NCBI GenBank assembly: GCA_038729325.1
Contig: JAVYSG010000007.1
Location: 1 to 33,676, forward strand
DNA: 33,676 nt
Reading direction: 5' to 3'
Source of the DNA: UBA509 sp038729325
GTDB taxonomy: Archaea > Thermoplasmatota > Thermoplasmata > Thermoplasmatales > Thermoplasmataceae
Shown: positions 1 through 8,304 of the stretch, in pieces
Numbering within the stretch: the stretch's first letter is position 1
Layout: every line of letters starts with the position of its first letter
Translations under genes and position numbers: made by a program
The notes under the pieces: generated by a model
Databases searched by the model: none
Told to the model about the DNA's origin: nothing
What the model saw: the letters and a program-made list of their open reading frames with translations, nothing else

Positions 1-1
1 C

Positions 2-17
2 CCAGTGCTCCCACTGG
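2..17. repeat. Short perfect inverted repeat at left edge
   Basis: Arms CCAGTG (2-7) and CACTGG (12-17) are perfect reverse complements around a 4-base loop. It could be a terminator hairpin of a gene outside the window or the end of a decayed mobile element. The edge position prevents a decision. Confidence 0.35.
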
Positions 18-76
18 ATATCACCAATTTTTTCTCAACATGAATATCACGTTATTCCGTCTGTTCCAATCGGTTA

Positions 77-379
77 CCTTAAGTCAAAAAATTTGTTCGT
101 GTACCGAAGTTTGTAGTCGGGTATCGGTTGTTCTGCAAATTTAAGGACAATAAAGTACAGTTCCTTGAGGGCAGGCTGAATTCTGGCAGACATTTGAGAC
201 GCAAAATCCATAAGAATGCAGGTATCAGTTCACATGAAATTATTGAGTTCTGAAATTTGTCTGAAAATTCGGTGAGCTGCAGTGCGTTCCTTGTCCTGGT
301 GATAAAAGTTCACTCTATGAGGCAGAAACCACTTCTTTCGGCAATAGGGAATATCCTGTTTCTCCCTGTAAGAAATGGT
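77..379 (-). pseudogene. Possible decayed coding remnant, unrecognised
   Basis: The region 1-487 has no intact gene. On the minus strand one frame stays open from 379 down to 77 apart from a single TGA at 230-232. The translation is fairly hydrophilic and rich in aromatic and basic residues (for example KKWFLPHRVNFYHQDKER), more like old coding sequence than random AT-rich spacer. No start codon context, promoter or family signature was recognised. A transposase remnant is possible, given the inverted repeat just downstream in this orientation, but nothing identifies a family. Chance openness of the frame cannot be excluded. Confidence 0.2.
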
Positions 380-460
380 TTAACGCTGAACATCCGGCTG
401 TTTAATTCCCAGTAATTTCATTTTAATAACCTTGAATGTATAGTGTCATCCATTGTTTAA

Positions 461-470
461 TTATTTATAA
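461..470 (+). promoter_or_regulatory. TATA box for the MFS gene at 488
   Basis: TTATTTATAA is centred about 22 bases before the ATG at 488, close to the spacing expected for a leaderless or near-leaderless archaeal transcript. No ribosome binding site precedes the ATG. Confidence 0.45.
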
Positions 471-487
471 GTGATACAGTACTAAGA

Positions 488-1627
488 ATGAACAGATACC
501 TGACAACGGGCCTCATTACAATGATGTTCGCATCCGTGTTTCAGTATTCGTGGAACGCGTTTGAACTCACACTTCCAATTGTAGCAGGTATGGATAAATA
601 CACTCTGAGCCTGGTATTCACATTATTCATAATTATTTCCTCCGTCTCCCAGATTTTCTCAGGTGTCATGGCGGATTACATTGGTCCAAGGAGGGTTTAC
701 ATTTTTTCGTTATTGCTATCCGGAGCGGGTCTCATTCTTTCAAGTCAGTCTGTGAATGTTTCAGAATTTGCCTTGTTCTGGCTGACTGGTTCGGTGGGTG
801 AGGGGGCCCTTTATGGTATTTCTGTGAATATGGCTCTGAAGTGGAATGAGGGAAACAGGGGATTTGCGTCCGGATTCGTTGGCATGGGCTTCGGGATCGG
901 TGCCGTATTTGCAAATCCGTTCATATTTATTTTCAGGAATTTCAGGCTACCCATGTTAATTCTCGGAGTAATGATGCTTGTTGTGCTCATTTTCCTCTCA
1001 AGATATGTGAATTATCCAGTTTCGAAGACCGGGAAACCGCCTTCAAGTGTGATAAGGGAAGGACGGTGGTGGCTGATCTTTTCTTCATATTCATTTGCCG
1101 GATCGCCGCTTCAGCTGTTTTCATTTTTCCTGCTGTTTCTTTCTCTGAAATTCGGCATATCATACCTTGTGCTTGTAACCATAATTTTCCCCCTGATAAG
1201 TGGAATAGGGCGACCATTTATCGGAAAAATATCGGACGGTATTGGACGGACAAGGGCTATCATTTTCATCCTCGTGTTCATACTCGTAGGGTCTATTCTG
1301 GCATATACGGGAACTGAAATTTCCATACTTGTCGCTTCCATACTGATTGCTCTTTTCGGAGGTTCGCTGTTTACACTATACTCATCACATGTCAGTGATC
1401 TGTACGGTTCAAGATATTCAACTGCAAACAATGGCATTCTTTACTCTGGAAAAGCAGTTGCAGGAATTGCCGGAGTGTTCATATTCACACTGATCGATTC
1501 ATCCTTCGGGATTGACAGGGCAATGTATTTCATAATACTCCTGGGGATACTGTCAATTGTAACATTCCTGATCAGTGTAGTGCATTCCAGGCCGGCTTTA
1601 TCAGGTAAAATATTGATGAAGGATTGA
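488..1627 (+). CDS. MFS transporter, OFA-like
   Basis: An integral membrane permease of the major facilitator superfamily, 379 aa with about 12 hydrophobic segments, which is a normal full length. The family signature of the loop between helices 2 and 3 (G-x3-D-x2-G-x-R-R) is present as GVMADYIGPRR at residues 59-69. A related motif (GKISDGIGRTR) lies near residue 245, at the corresponding point of the second half. The N-terminal helix with YSWNAF and the FTLF-x3-SSVSQ stretch recall the oxalate/formate antiporter (OFA) branch, which carries small carboxylates, but the substrate cannot be read from sequence. It is monocistronic, with a TATA box just upstream, and converges with the next transporter gene. 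MFS membership is secure; the OFA assignment is inference. Confidence 0.8.
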   Translation: MNRYLTTGLITMMFASVFQYSWNAFELTLPIVAGMDKYTLSLVFTLFIIISSVSQIFSGVMADYIGPRRVYIFSLLLSGAGLILSSQSVNVSEFALFWLTGSVGEGALYGISVNMALKWNEGNRGFASGFVGMGFGIGAVFANPFIFIFRNFRLPMLILGVMMLVVLIFLSRYVNYPVSKTGKPPSSVIREGRWWLIFSSYSFAGSPLQLFSFFLLFLSLKFGISYLVLVTIIFPLISGIGRPFIGKISDGIGRTRAIIFILVFILVGSILAYTGTEISILVASILIALFGGSLFTLYSSHVSDLYGSRYSTANNGILYSGKAVAGIAGVFIFTLIDSSFGIDRAMYFIILLGILSIVTFLISVVHSRPALSGKILMKD

Positions 1628-1665
1628 ATAAAAAGCATTATGTGACAAGAAACCATGAGAAATAA

Positions 1666-2868
1666 TCAGGCCCCGGCGCCTTTTTTATCATCAACTCCGA
1701 ACGCGTGCATCATGGATTTCAACGCAAAATATGTCAGGGGTGCCACTGCGATTGCAATCAGGGCTGCCCCTTCAAGAACAACAGGAAAATATAAAAATCT
1801 GGAGAGCAAGGAGAAGAGCAATGCCATTACAGGGGATGCGCCTGCTGAAAATAGAACTGAAATTGAGTTGTACCTTCCTGTCAGATCATTTGGTATCACC
1901 CTTAGCGAGAACGCTGAAAGCTGAACATTTATGCTTATAATGTCAACACCAAGTGCAAGCGTGAGAAAAGGTTCTGCGATGACATCTGGAACGATGGCAA
2001 CCCCAAGGAGCAATATTCCAACAAGCATTACCTCCACCGTAACGAGCATTAAAGACAGTTTTGAAGAAATCTTTCCCATGGAGATCAGCACTCCGCCGAG
2101 GACAGAGCCAACAGGAAAGCCTAAAAGAAATAAGGTGTAGTAAGCGGCAGGGGCATGCAGGACCAACCTTATGAGTCCGGAACCGTAGACGTCAAGTGAA
2201 ATGAAAAGGCCATTGAGAATAAGGCTTAGAATCAGCAGGAAGGCCATCTTACGAATGAAAACAAACACTTCTCCGTAGTTCTTTCCACTGGTATCAGCAC
2301 TTTCCATGACGATGGGAAAACTTAATGCCGCGGATAAGAGCGCCAGTATCACAAGAAAGATCCTGAGGTAAGATATACCAAGGTAAATCATTGTCCCGCC
2401 TCCAACTATTCCGAGTATTTCTGAAATTGCAGTTCCGGTTTGATTCATGGATACTGCCTTTCCATATTGGTCCTCAGGCATGATGCTCTTTATCATGCCC
2501 TGCAAGGAATCAGAGGCGACCCATGCCAGCATGGATGATATGAGATCTGTTGCCATTACGATTATGATAGTGTTTCCAATGAAAAGAAGCAGGTAGGCAA
2601 GAACAAGGAGAACATCAGCAATGAAGAAAACCCGACTTCTGTTCCTCCTGTCAAGCAGATGCCCCTCAGGAACAACTATGATGAGGTAACCAAGAAGAGA
2701 GAAAGCAGGGATAAGGCCGGCAAGAAAGACTGAGTGGAATCTTGCTACAAGTTCCCATATGAAGTAGACATAAAACAGAAATGTGCTCGCTTTTGCCAGA
2801 TTTCTTGCCAGAAGGAATCTGTAGAATATACGTCTGTTTCTTTCTATATGTAAATAGTTATACGTCAT
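1666..2868 (-). CDS. MFS transporter, putative efflux permease
   Basis: A 400-aa membrane protein with about 12 predicted helices. A motif-A-like loop, EGHLLDRRNRSR, sits at residues 68-79 between helices 2 and 3. The overall layout resembles drug- or siderophore-export MFS proteins, but the substrate is unknown. The gene is read divergently from the winged-helix regulator starting at 2920. The 51-base spacer plus the first codons carry repeated TTATACGT-type motifs, a classic local regulator-exporter arrangement. The start at 2868 is the first ATG and lies inside one repeat copy, so a bound repressor would cover the start. Function as an exporter controlled by its neighbour is inference. Confidence 0.78.
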   Translation of the reverse strand: MTYNYLHIERNRRIFYRFLLARNLAKASTFLFYVYFIWELVARFHSVFLAGLIPAFSLLGYLIIVVPEGHLLDRRNRSRVFFIADVLLVLAYLLLFIGNTIIIVMATDLISSMLAWVASDSLQGMIKSIMPEDQYGKAVSMNQTGTAISEILGIVGGGTMIYLGISYLRIFLVILALLSAALSFPIVMESADTSGKNYGEVFVFIRKMAFLLILSLILNGLFISLDVYGSGLIRLVLHAPAAYYTLFLLGFPVGSVLGGVLISMGKISSKLSLMLVTVEVMLVGILLLGVAIVPDVIAEPFLTLALGVDIISINVQLSAFSLRVIPNDLTGRYNSISVLFSAGASPVMALLFSLLSRFLYFPVVLEGAALIAIAVAPLTYFALKSMMHAFGVDDKKGAGA

Positions 2869-2915
2869 ATAAGTAATCTTATACGTAATGTTTATGCTTA
2901 TAGATAAACTTATCT
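2858..2915. promoter_or_regulatory. Divergent promoter/operator with direct and inverted repeats
   Basis: Two near-identical direct repeats, TTATACGTCAT (2858-2868) and TTATACGTAAT (2879-2889), start 21 bases apart, two DNA helical turns, so they present the same face. A perfect inverted repeat AGATAA-AC-TTATCT spans 2902-2915, just before the ATG at 2920. A TATA-like TTTATGCTTATA (2891-2902) fits the rightward gene. This is a plausible binding region for the regulator encoded at 2920, controlling both itself and the MFS gene. Confidence 0.5.
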
Positions 2916-2919
2916 TTTA

Positions 2920-3552
2920 ATGGAAGAGAGCCAGCAGATAGAAAGACTGATGTCGGCAATATCCAACAGGACAAAGTTATCAATAATCACCCTTCTTGTT
3001 CGCAGGAAGCGTATGACAGTGACCCAGATGTCAAAGCTTATCGGAACAACCAGATCAAATCTTTACCAGAGTATCGGGGACCTTGTAAAAAGTGGAATCA
3101 TCAATGAGCCGGAGTCTGTGATCAACAGGAATTATGTGGAGAAGTACTACACGCTGAATGAGCCATTGTTCAGGGAACTTGATTCTGAAAGGTGGAAAGT
3201 GAGATTACAGTCATTATCAGCCGATCAGTCAAGGGAGATTGTTGTATCATTTCTTCTGTCTCAATCCATGAATCTGCAGATCATGGCCCAGGAGATACAG
3301 ATGTCCAGTGAAAAGGCATCACCCAAAATCAGGGAGTTTCTCCGGAGTGACAGGATATTCATGAGCTATGGCAGGATATCAGATGCAACATATGACCGTC
3401 TTCTGGAGCATGAGAAAGCTCTCATGCAAATTTTTCAGGAAAATCCTGAAGATGACGGGGACAATACCTATGTGATCCTTGGCATCCCCGGGCTTACGGA
3501 ATCACAGGAACCTGAAAAATCCGGTCGCAACAGGGCAAAAAGCACAGGATGA
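2920..3552 (+). CDS. Winged-helix transcriptional regulator (ArsR/MarR-like)
   Basis: A 210-aa protein. An N-terminal winged helix-turn-helix covers roughly residues 10-75: an NRTKLSIITLL helix, then MTVTQMSKLIGTTRSNLYQ as the recognition region, then a wing around NRNYVEKYYTL. The C-terminal 130 residues are mostly helical and may dimerise or sense a ligand; the last 30 are polar and probably disordered. The gene diverges from an MFS exporter and the intergenic repeats suggest autoregulation. The start ATG at 2920 has no ribosome binding site, consistent with leaderless expression. The ligand is unknown. Confidence 0.75.
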   Translation: MEESQQIERLMSAISNRTKLSIITLLVRRKRMTVTQMSKLIGTTRSNLYQSIGDLVKSGIINEPESVINRNYVEKYYTLNEPLFRELDSERWKVRLQSLSADQSREIVVSFLLSQSMNLQIMAQEIQMSSEKASPKIREFLRSDRIFMSYGRISDATYDRLLEHEKALMQIFQENPEDDGDNTYVILGIPGLTESQEPEKSGRNRAKSTG

Positions 3553-3553
3553 C

Positions 3554-3564
3554 AAAATTTATTA
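3554..3564 (+). promoter_or_regulatory. TATA box for the vWA-PP2C operon
   Basis: AAAATTTATTA is centred 26 bases before the ATG at 3586 and begins right after the stop codon of the regulator gene. This argues that the vWA-PP2C pair has its own leaderless promoter rather than being read through. Confidence 0.55.
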
Positions 3565-3585
3565 GAGGAAAAGCTTCGTCTGATC

Positions 3586-4431
3586 ATGTCATACACATCT
3601 GAGATAAGCAGACGAAACCCCGGACTGTTCATTTTCATGGTTGATCAGTCCAGATCCATGAGCCACAAGCTTGGAGGAACCCTTCGATCGAAATCACAGG
3701 AAGCTGCTGATGCTATTAACAGGCAAATTTATGAGCTCATCTACAGGTGCACCAAAACAGATGGCGTGAGGGACTATTTCGATATTGGGATAATAGGATA
3801 CGGCGCCACTGCTGACACTGCATCATCGCTTTTGAAGGAAGCCGACATAGTTCCAATCTCAAGGCTGGCTGCCAGTCCGCTTAGAATGGAAAAGAGGACA
3901 GAAAAAGTTACCGACCCTGATGGAAATGAGGTCGAAACAGAATTTGAATTTCCGGTATGGTTTGAACCGGTCGCAAATTCCAACACACCTATGGTGAAGG
4001 CATTTCAGCTGGCAAAGGAATGGATTGACGACTGGTCGGCAGAGCACAGGGATTCATACCCGCCCGTTGTGATAAACATTTCAGACGGTGCGGCAACTGA
4101 CGGGGACCCCATGAAGATTGCAAGGGAAATCATGGAAATGAAAACCTCTGACGGAAATGTACTTCTGTGGAACTGCCACCTGTCTGAACTGAAGGGTTCG
4201 AAACCTCTGGCGTTTCCATCCGATCAGGCTGTCCTTCCAAGGGACGATAAATTCGCCCGGCAACTTTTCGACATGTCAAGTGTGCTCCCGGAAAGTTTCC
4301 TGAGCATTGCACAGGAGCGGTCACTTGATGTGAACGGCAGTTCCCGTGCTTACGTATTCAATGCCGGGCTTGATGAACTGCTGGAACTGCTTGACATTGG
4401 TACAAGGGCTCCGACAGAAAATCTTCAATGA
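3586..4431 (+). CDS. von Willebrand factor A domain protein, TerY-like
   Basis: A 281-aa cytoplasmic protein, no signal peptide seen. It is essentially one vWA domain with an intact metal-ion-dependent adhesion site: DQSRS at residues 20-24, Thr134 in NTPM, and the ISDGAATDG loop with Asp167. A linker around residues 100-125 is charged. Its stop overlaps the start of the PP2C phosphatase gene by four bases (ATGA), so the two are translationally coupled, and a Ser/Thr kinase gene converges on them. A vWA, PP2C and kinase set is the TerY-P triad known in bacteria, where the vWA protein is thought to scaffold or be the target of reversible phosphorylation. The domain call is secure; the role is inference. 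Confidence 0.82.
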   Translation: MSYTSEISRRNPGLFIFMVDQSRSMSHKLGGTLRSKSQEAADAINRQIYELIYRCTKTDGVRDYFDIGIIGYGATADTASSLLKEADIVPISRLAASPLRMEKRTEKVTDPDGNEVETEFEFPVWFEPVANSNTPMVKAFQLAKEWIDDWSAEHRDSYPPVVINISDGAATDGDPMKIAREIMEMKTSDGNVLLWNCHLSELKGSKPLAFPSDQAVLPRDDKFARQLFDMSSVLPESFLSIAQERSLDVNGSSRAYVFNAGLDELLELLDIGTRAPTENLQ

Positions 4432-5171
4432 GCGGAATTCAGGTCCTGGGCTTCAGGATGAGCAAGCTTGGCAACAGGCCCAAGGACTGTGAGGATTTCT
4501 ACAGCTGGGATCTTGCCAGGATGAAGTTCGCCATCGCAGACGGTGCCAGCTCATCCATATTTTCAGATATCTGGGCCCAGTCACTTACGCAGGCCGCAAT
4601 GGATGAAAACCTTTCACTTGATGGAAGCCCAGAATCTCTCCTCTCCATTATAATGAAGGTCGCAAGGAAGAACTGGTATGGCGGCATACAATGGACAGGG
4701 CTTCCATGGTTCCTTCGCAACAAATCCGTATCGGGTTCTCATTCTACCTTGCTTCTTATGCAGACCTGGCCACTGGCTTCTTCATACCGTTATTCCGCCG
4801 TTGCTGTTGGTGACACCTGCATGTTTGTCCTTAAGGATCATAGAGTTGAAGATTCCTTTCCACTGAAAAGTTACACGGATTTCGGGAGTACACCTTCGCT
4901 GGTCTGGAGCGGGAAAGGGAGCCCCATACCGGCAAACGTCAGAATGACACTTCCAAAGTATTCGACAATGTCGGGCACAATCGATCGCGGTAGCACTGTG
5001 GTACTTGCGACAGATGCCGTATCCAAGTGGATTCTTGAACATGGAGAGCCACAGGAACTCCTGGAGGCTATGGGAAATGATCATGCTATGAAAGCTCTCA
5101 TTAGCAGAGAGATTAACGCAAGAAGGATGCGGAATGATGACACTGCAATCATAGTTATACGCTTCATATGA
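4428..5171 (+). CDS. PP2C-type Ser/Thr protein phosphatase
   Basis: A 247-aa protein with PP2C hallmarks: an acidic first motif DCED at residues 20-23, the metal-binding DGA at 38-40, SHSTLLL near 104-110 in the place of the usual GGTT strand, an AVGDT turn at 126-130, TDAVSKW with Asp196, and the final NDDTAIIVI at 236-244 providing the last metal-binding Asp. It should remove phosphate from Ser/Thr residues using two metal ions. It overlaps the vWA gene by four bases. At its 3' end it overlaps the convergent kinase gene by eight bases (5164-5171). The domain is shorter than typical PP2C but all main motifs can be traced. Confidence 0.85.
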   Translation: MSGIQVLGFRMSKLGNRPKDCEDFYSWDLARMKFAIADGASSSIFSDIWAQSLTQAAMDENLSLDGSPESLLSIIMKVARKNWYGGIQWTGLPWFLRNKSVSGSHSTLLLMQTWPLASSYRYSAVAVGDTCMFVLKDHRVEDSFPLKSYTDFGSTPSLVWSGKGSPIPANVRMTLPKYSTMSGTIDRGSTVVLATDAVSKWILEHGEPQELLEAMGNDHAMKALISREINARRMRNDDTAIIVIRFI

Positions 5172-6576
5172 TAATCTGGTCAAGAGAAAAACCATCCCAT
5201 AAAGGGTCCCTTGACAGGTAATCCAGAAGAAGATCAATGAGCTTCTTTATATTCCGGCTCCTGGTTTTCCTGAGTTCTGAAATAACTGCCGATTCTGAAG
5301 GTTTCAGATAGTCAGGTTTCCTGAGTATAAGGCAATCAGGATCATCAGCGTTGAATTTTTTCCATAGTTCCGGTTTTACAGCCATTGCCTGCATTGCGAG
5401 CTGTATTACAACAACTGAGAACGTATCCAGCTTCTCACTGTATGTCTGCGCATTTCTTTTTGGATGCTGGAAATCAGCATGTCCAAGTTCAGTTGCCTTT
5501 TCCCCACTGAAGGCAGGAATGAACATTCCGTCATAATCCACAAACCTTATTTTCCCCTTTTCATCAATGATTATGTTGTCTCCGGAAAGGTCGCCATGAG
5601 CTATACCAGCCGCCTGAAGAGCCATTGCAGCTTCTACAATGCGATTTCCTGTAGCCTTTAAGACCCGGGATTCATTGATATGTGCTGAAATGAACTGATT
5701 CAGCGTTTTTCCATCTATCCACTCCATCTTCAGCATGGGAAAGTATACCCCGTTCACTTTCCGTGTTTTTATACCCTCCGGATAATACACGAAATGAGTC
5801 AGACACTCAGGGCTATCCGGCAGGCCGTTGAGATAGGAGCTTATGCTGCTGTACCTCTGGTTTATGCTGAGCGACTTCTTTGTGAAACATTTGAGAGCAT
5901 AGAATTTTCCATCGCCAGTTGATATTCTGTAAATGGATCCATAATTGCCGGAAGCATGGACATACCAGGAAGGGTTTTTTGGATTCCTGACGGCTTCCCA
6001 GCCATCCGTTTTCCCTAAGGATGGGCTCAGATTAAGTTTGAGAGTCTGGAACGACTGCTCATAATCCTGCCCGGAAGGCCACTGGCCATTGTACACTGGA
6101 GGTACCTTCTGGATTATTCTGGTTACAGTCTGTGTGATCCCGCTTCCCCGGGTTGACCCTGATATGGGTGGTGGAGCTGCAGCAGGTATTATTACAGGAT
6201 TTGGAGTTGGGGGAGGCGTAACGGCAGGAGATACAGGCGGCGTGGCTGCCTGCGATTTCTTTTGTGTAACTGGCTGAACCTTTGTGATCAGGGCATCATA
6301 TATGTGTATGGCCATTTCAAGTACACTTTTCCATTGATCCATATCAGGTACAGAGAACATCGTTCTCTTCCCGGAATTATCAACTATGCACAGCTTTTTC
6401 AGAATCCTGCCTTCGATGGAAGCTGCATAAATCCTCTCCAGTGGTATCTGAATTCCTTTCCCGCCCTGATCAGGGATGAAGGAAACACCTCCGGCAGAAA
6501 GGATAAGTGATCCCTTCTGTCCATCAAGAGAAGCCGAAGTCCCCTTGAAAATTGTGGATCTCTCATTCTGGACCAT
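5164..6576 (-). CDS. Ser/Thr protein kinase with N-terminal PH/GRAM-like domain
   Basis: A 470-aa protein in three parts. Residues 1-100 form a beta-rich domain ending in an amphipathic helix, similar in pattern to PH or GRAM folds. Residues 108-145 are a Pro/Ala-rich linker. From about 195 to the end is a protein kinase-like domain with NYGSIYRI as glycine loop (211-218), Lys229 in FYALKCF, the catalytic loop HGDLSGDN (327-334) and the metal-binding VDYDG (346-350). HGDL in place of HRDL is typical of the kinases found in TerY-P triads. The gene converges with the vWA-PP2C operon, eight bases overlapping. A GGAG lies about 10 bases before the ATG. Kinase activity is well supported by motifs; its substrates are probably the neighbouring proteins (inference). 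Confidence 0.85.
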   Translation of the reverse strand: MVQNERSTIFKGTSASLDGQKGSLILSAGGVSFIPDQGGKGIQIPLERIYAASIEGRILKKLCIVDNSGKRTMFSVPDMDQWKSVLEMAIHIYDALITKVQPVTQKKSQAATPPVSPAVTPPPTPNPVIIPAAAPPPISGSTRGSGITQTVTRIIQKVPPVYNGQWPSGQDYEQSFQTLKLNLSPSLGKTDGWEAVRNPKNPSWYVHASGNYGSIYRISTGDGKFYALKCFTKKSLSINQRYSSISSYLNGLPDSPECLTHFVYYPEGIKTRKVNGVYFPMLKMEWIDGKTLNQFISAHINESRVLKATGNRIVEAAMALQAAGIAHGDLSGDNIIIDEKGKIRFVDYDGMFIPAFSGEKATELGHADFQHPKRNAQTYSEKLDTFSVVVIQLAMQAMAVKPELWKKFNADDPDCLILRKPDYLKPSESAVISELRKTRSRNIKKLIDLLLDYLSRDPLWDGFSLDQIII

Positions 6577-6637
6577 TTCTTACTCCATATTCTCCCTTGA
6601 GTTCTTAAGGATTGGCATTGTCAGGCAGATCCAGTTC

Positions 6638-7429
6638 TCAGTACGGATATCTGGTCAGCCCGCCATCAATAGGGATATTCGCCCCATTTATATACGATGC
6701 CTCAGGGCTGCAGAGGAAACTTACCAGATGGCCGATTTCTTCAGGTTCTCCAATCCTTCCTGCCGGTATGCCTGAGATTATCTTCCTTTTTTCTTCCTCA
6801 ATCGATGTCCTGTTGAGGCGTGCATTCCTTTCTATCACTGCACTGAGTCTTTCTGTGAGAAAATATCCCTGTGAGATGGAATTCACTGTTATTCCTTTAG
6901 AACCAAGTTCAAGGCTGAGAATCTTGCCAAGATTAACGACTGCAGCCCGGAGGGAACCAGAGATGGCAAATCCCTGGTAAGCTTCTCTTGTAGTCATTGA
7001 TGTTATGAACACAACTCTTCCGCCTGCGCCCATTATTTTCACGGATTCTCTCACCAAACCTATGGTGGCCTTGATGAACATGGTTATGTACCGGTCCCAG
7101 TCCTCATCACTCAGTTCCATGAAAGGAGCAAGTGTTGGATCGCCGTAATTAACAACAAGCGTATCAATGCCGCCCAGAAATTTAGAGGCTTTTCCAACAA
7201 TGGAAATTGGATCATCAGCGGTCATGTCATAAGTTGATGGGTATACTCTGAGCCCTTTCTTAAGGAGTGTTTCCGAAGATTTCTCTATCCTGCTGCTTCC
7301 TGATGTCATGAAAACAGCTGCCCCTTTCTCTGCCAGTACGGAGGCAATGGCAAACCCTATCCCTGAACTTGCAGCGGTTATCAGCACCTTTCGTCCGTTC
7401 AATTCCCTGTGATTCATGATATCATACAT
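6638..7429 (-). CDS. SDR-family protein with altered catalytic residues
   Basis: A 263-aa Rossmann-fold protein of the short-chain dehydrogenase/reductase family. The cofactor loop TAASSGIG is at residues 18-25, and the C-terminal PAGRIGEPEEIG and INGANIPIDGG stretches are typical of classical SDRs. The active site is unusual. The catalytic Ser is kept (Ser144), but at +13 and +17, where the Tyr and Lys of Y-x3-K belong, there are Ser157 and Arg161. The N-N-A-G motif is also altered, reading VNYGDP. An SDR subgroup resembling ketoacyl-ACP reductases but lacking the canonical tetrad is known, and this probably belongs there. Whether it is a redox enzyme is open. The start at 7429 has an AT-rich element about 29 bases upstream; Met5 is an alternative. 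Confidence 0.8.
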   Translation of the reverse strand: MYDIMNHRELNGRKVLITAASSGIGFAIASVLAEKGAAVFMTSGSSRIEKSSETLLKKGLRVYPSTYDMTADDPISIVGKASKFLGGIDTLVVNYGDPTLAPFMELSDEDWDRYITMFIKATIGLVRESVKIMGAGGRVVFITSMTTREAYQGFAISGSLRAAVVNLGKILSLELGSKGITVNSISQGYFLTERLSAVIERNARLNRTSIEEEKRKIISGIPAGRIGEPEEIGHLVSFLCSPEASYINGANIPIDGGLTRYPY

Positions 7430-7609
7430 GTCTTGCTTGAGAAAATTAGTTTCGTATCATATTGCCCGGAAATAGCTCATAAGAAATTCCGGTGTTTCAT
7501 AATCAAAGAATTTCATGTTCCTTTCGGTCTTCATTCCATCTGGTAAAGTTCCACATGGATATTTAGAATATAGTGTGCAACCTATTATACCATGTTCAAA
7601 TCTGAAACA

Positions 7610-8299
7610 ATGAAAGTTCTCATATATTCAGATGTCCACTCTAATTTGGAGGCCATGAAGGAAATTCTGAAGCGGGAAAAATTTGACAGTGCAATTTTCC
7701 TGGGTGATGCAGTGGATTACGGGCCAAAGCCTGCCGAAACCCTGGATCTCATCACAGAGAATATGGATTATGGCGTTATGGGAAACCATGACTATGCAGC
7801 TGTTACAGGTGAAGACTGCAAATGCTCACCGGACATGCATGATCTCAGTGAATTCTCCAGAACTGAGGTCACACTTCCCAATCTCTCAAAGGAAGACCTT
7901 GGCAAACTGGGTGCACTTAAAGAGTATATTGAAACCGAGATCGATGGCAGGAAAATCCTGATGACACATGCGTCCCCAAACAACCATCTGTTCGGCTATC
8001 TGTTTGCAACTGAAGCTGAAATGGTCTGGAAGGATAAGCGGTATTCCTCATACGATCTAATAATGGTGGGACACACCCACTTTCCCATGATGTACAGGGG
8101 CAGGATAATAAACCCAGGAAGCGCAGGACAGCCGCGTGACGGCGACTGGCGTCCCATGTACACGGTATGGGATACTGGAACCGGAGACATAACGTACAGA
8201 AGATTCAAGTATGATAACGAAGAGACCTGGAGACAGATCAAGGAAGTAGTTCCGGAAGGATCACCATATCTTGATCAGCTGAGGAAATTCTATTTCTGA
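7610..8299 (+). CDS. Metallophosphoesterase, YfcE/diadenosine-tetraphosphatase-like
   Basis: A 229-aa calcineurin-like phosphoesterase. All metal-binding motifs are seen in order: SDVHSN (residues 7-12), GDAVDYG, GNHD, MTHASP and GHTHFP. The enzyme should hydrolyse a phosphomono- or diester using two metal ions; candidates from the family include cyclic or dinucleotide substrates, but none can be chosen from sequence. The ATG at 7610 (MKVLIYSDVHSN) is preferred because it starts right at the first strand as in relatives. An in-frame ATG at 7592 would add six residues. It converges with the radical SAM gene five bases downstream. The upstream spacer 7430-7591 holds only AT-rich promoter-like sequence. 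Confidence 0.85.
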   Translation: MKVLIYSDVHSNLEAMKEILKREKFDSAIFLGDAVDYGPKPAETLDLITENMDYGVMGNHDYAAVTGEDCKCSPDMHDLSEFSRTEVTLPNLSKEDLGKLGALKEYIETEIDGRKILMTHASPNNHLFGYLFATEAEMVWKDKRYSSYDLIMVGHTHFPMMYRGRIINPGSAGQPRDGDWRPMYTVWDTGTGDITYRRFKYDNEETWRQIKEVVPEGSPYLDQLRKFYF

Positions 8300-8304
8300 T
8301 CTCA

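Noticed and set aside
4782..5237. Minus-strand frame of 151 codons
   Set aside because: It overlaps the PP2C catalytic motifs on the other strand and shows no protein-like features.
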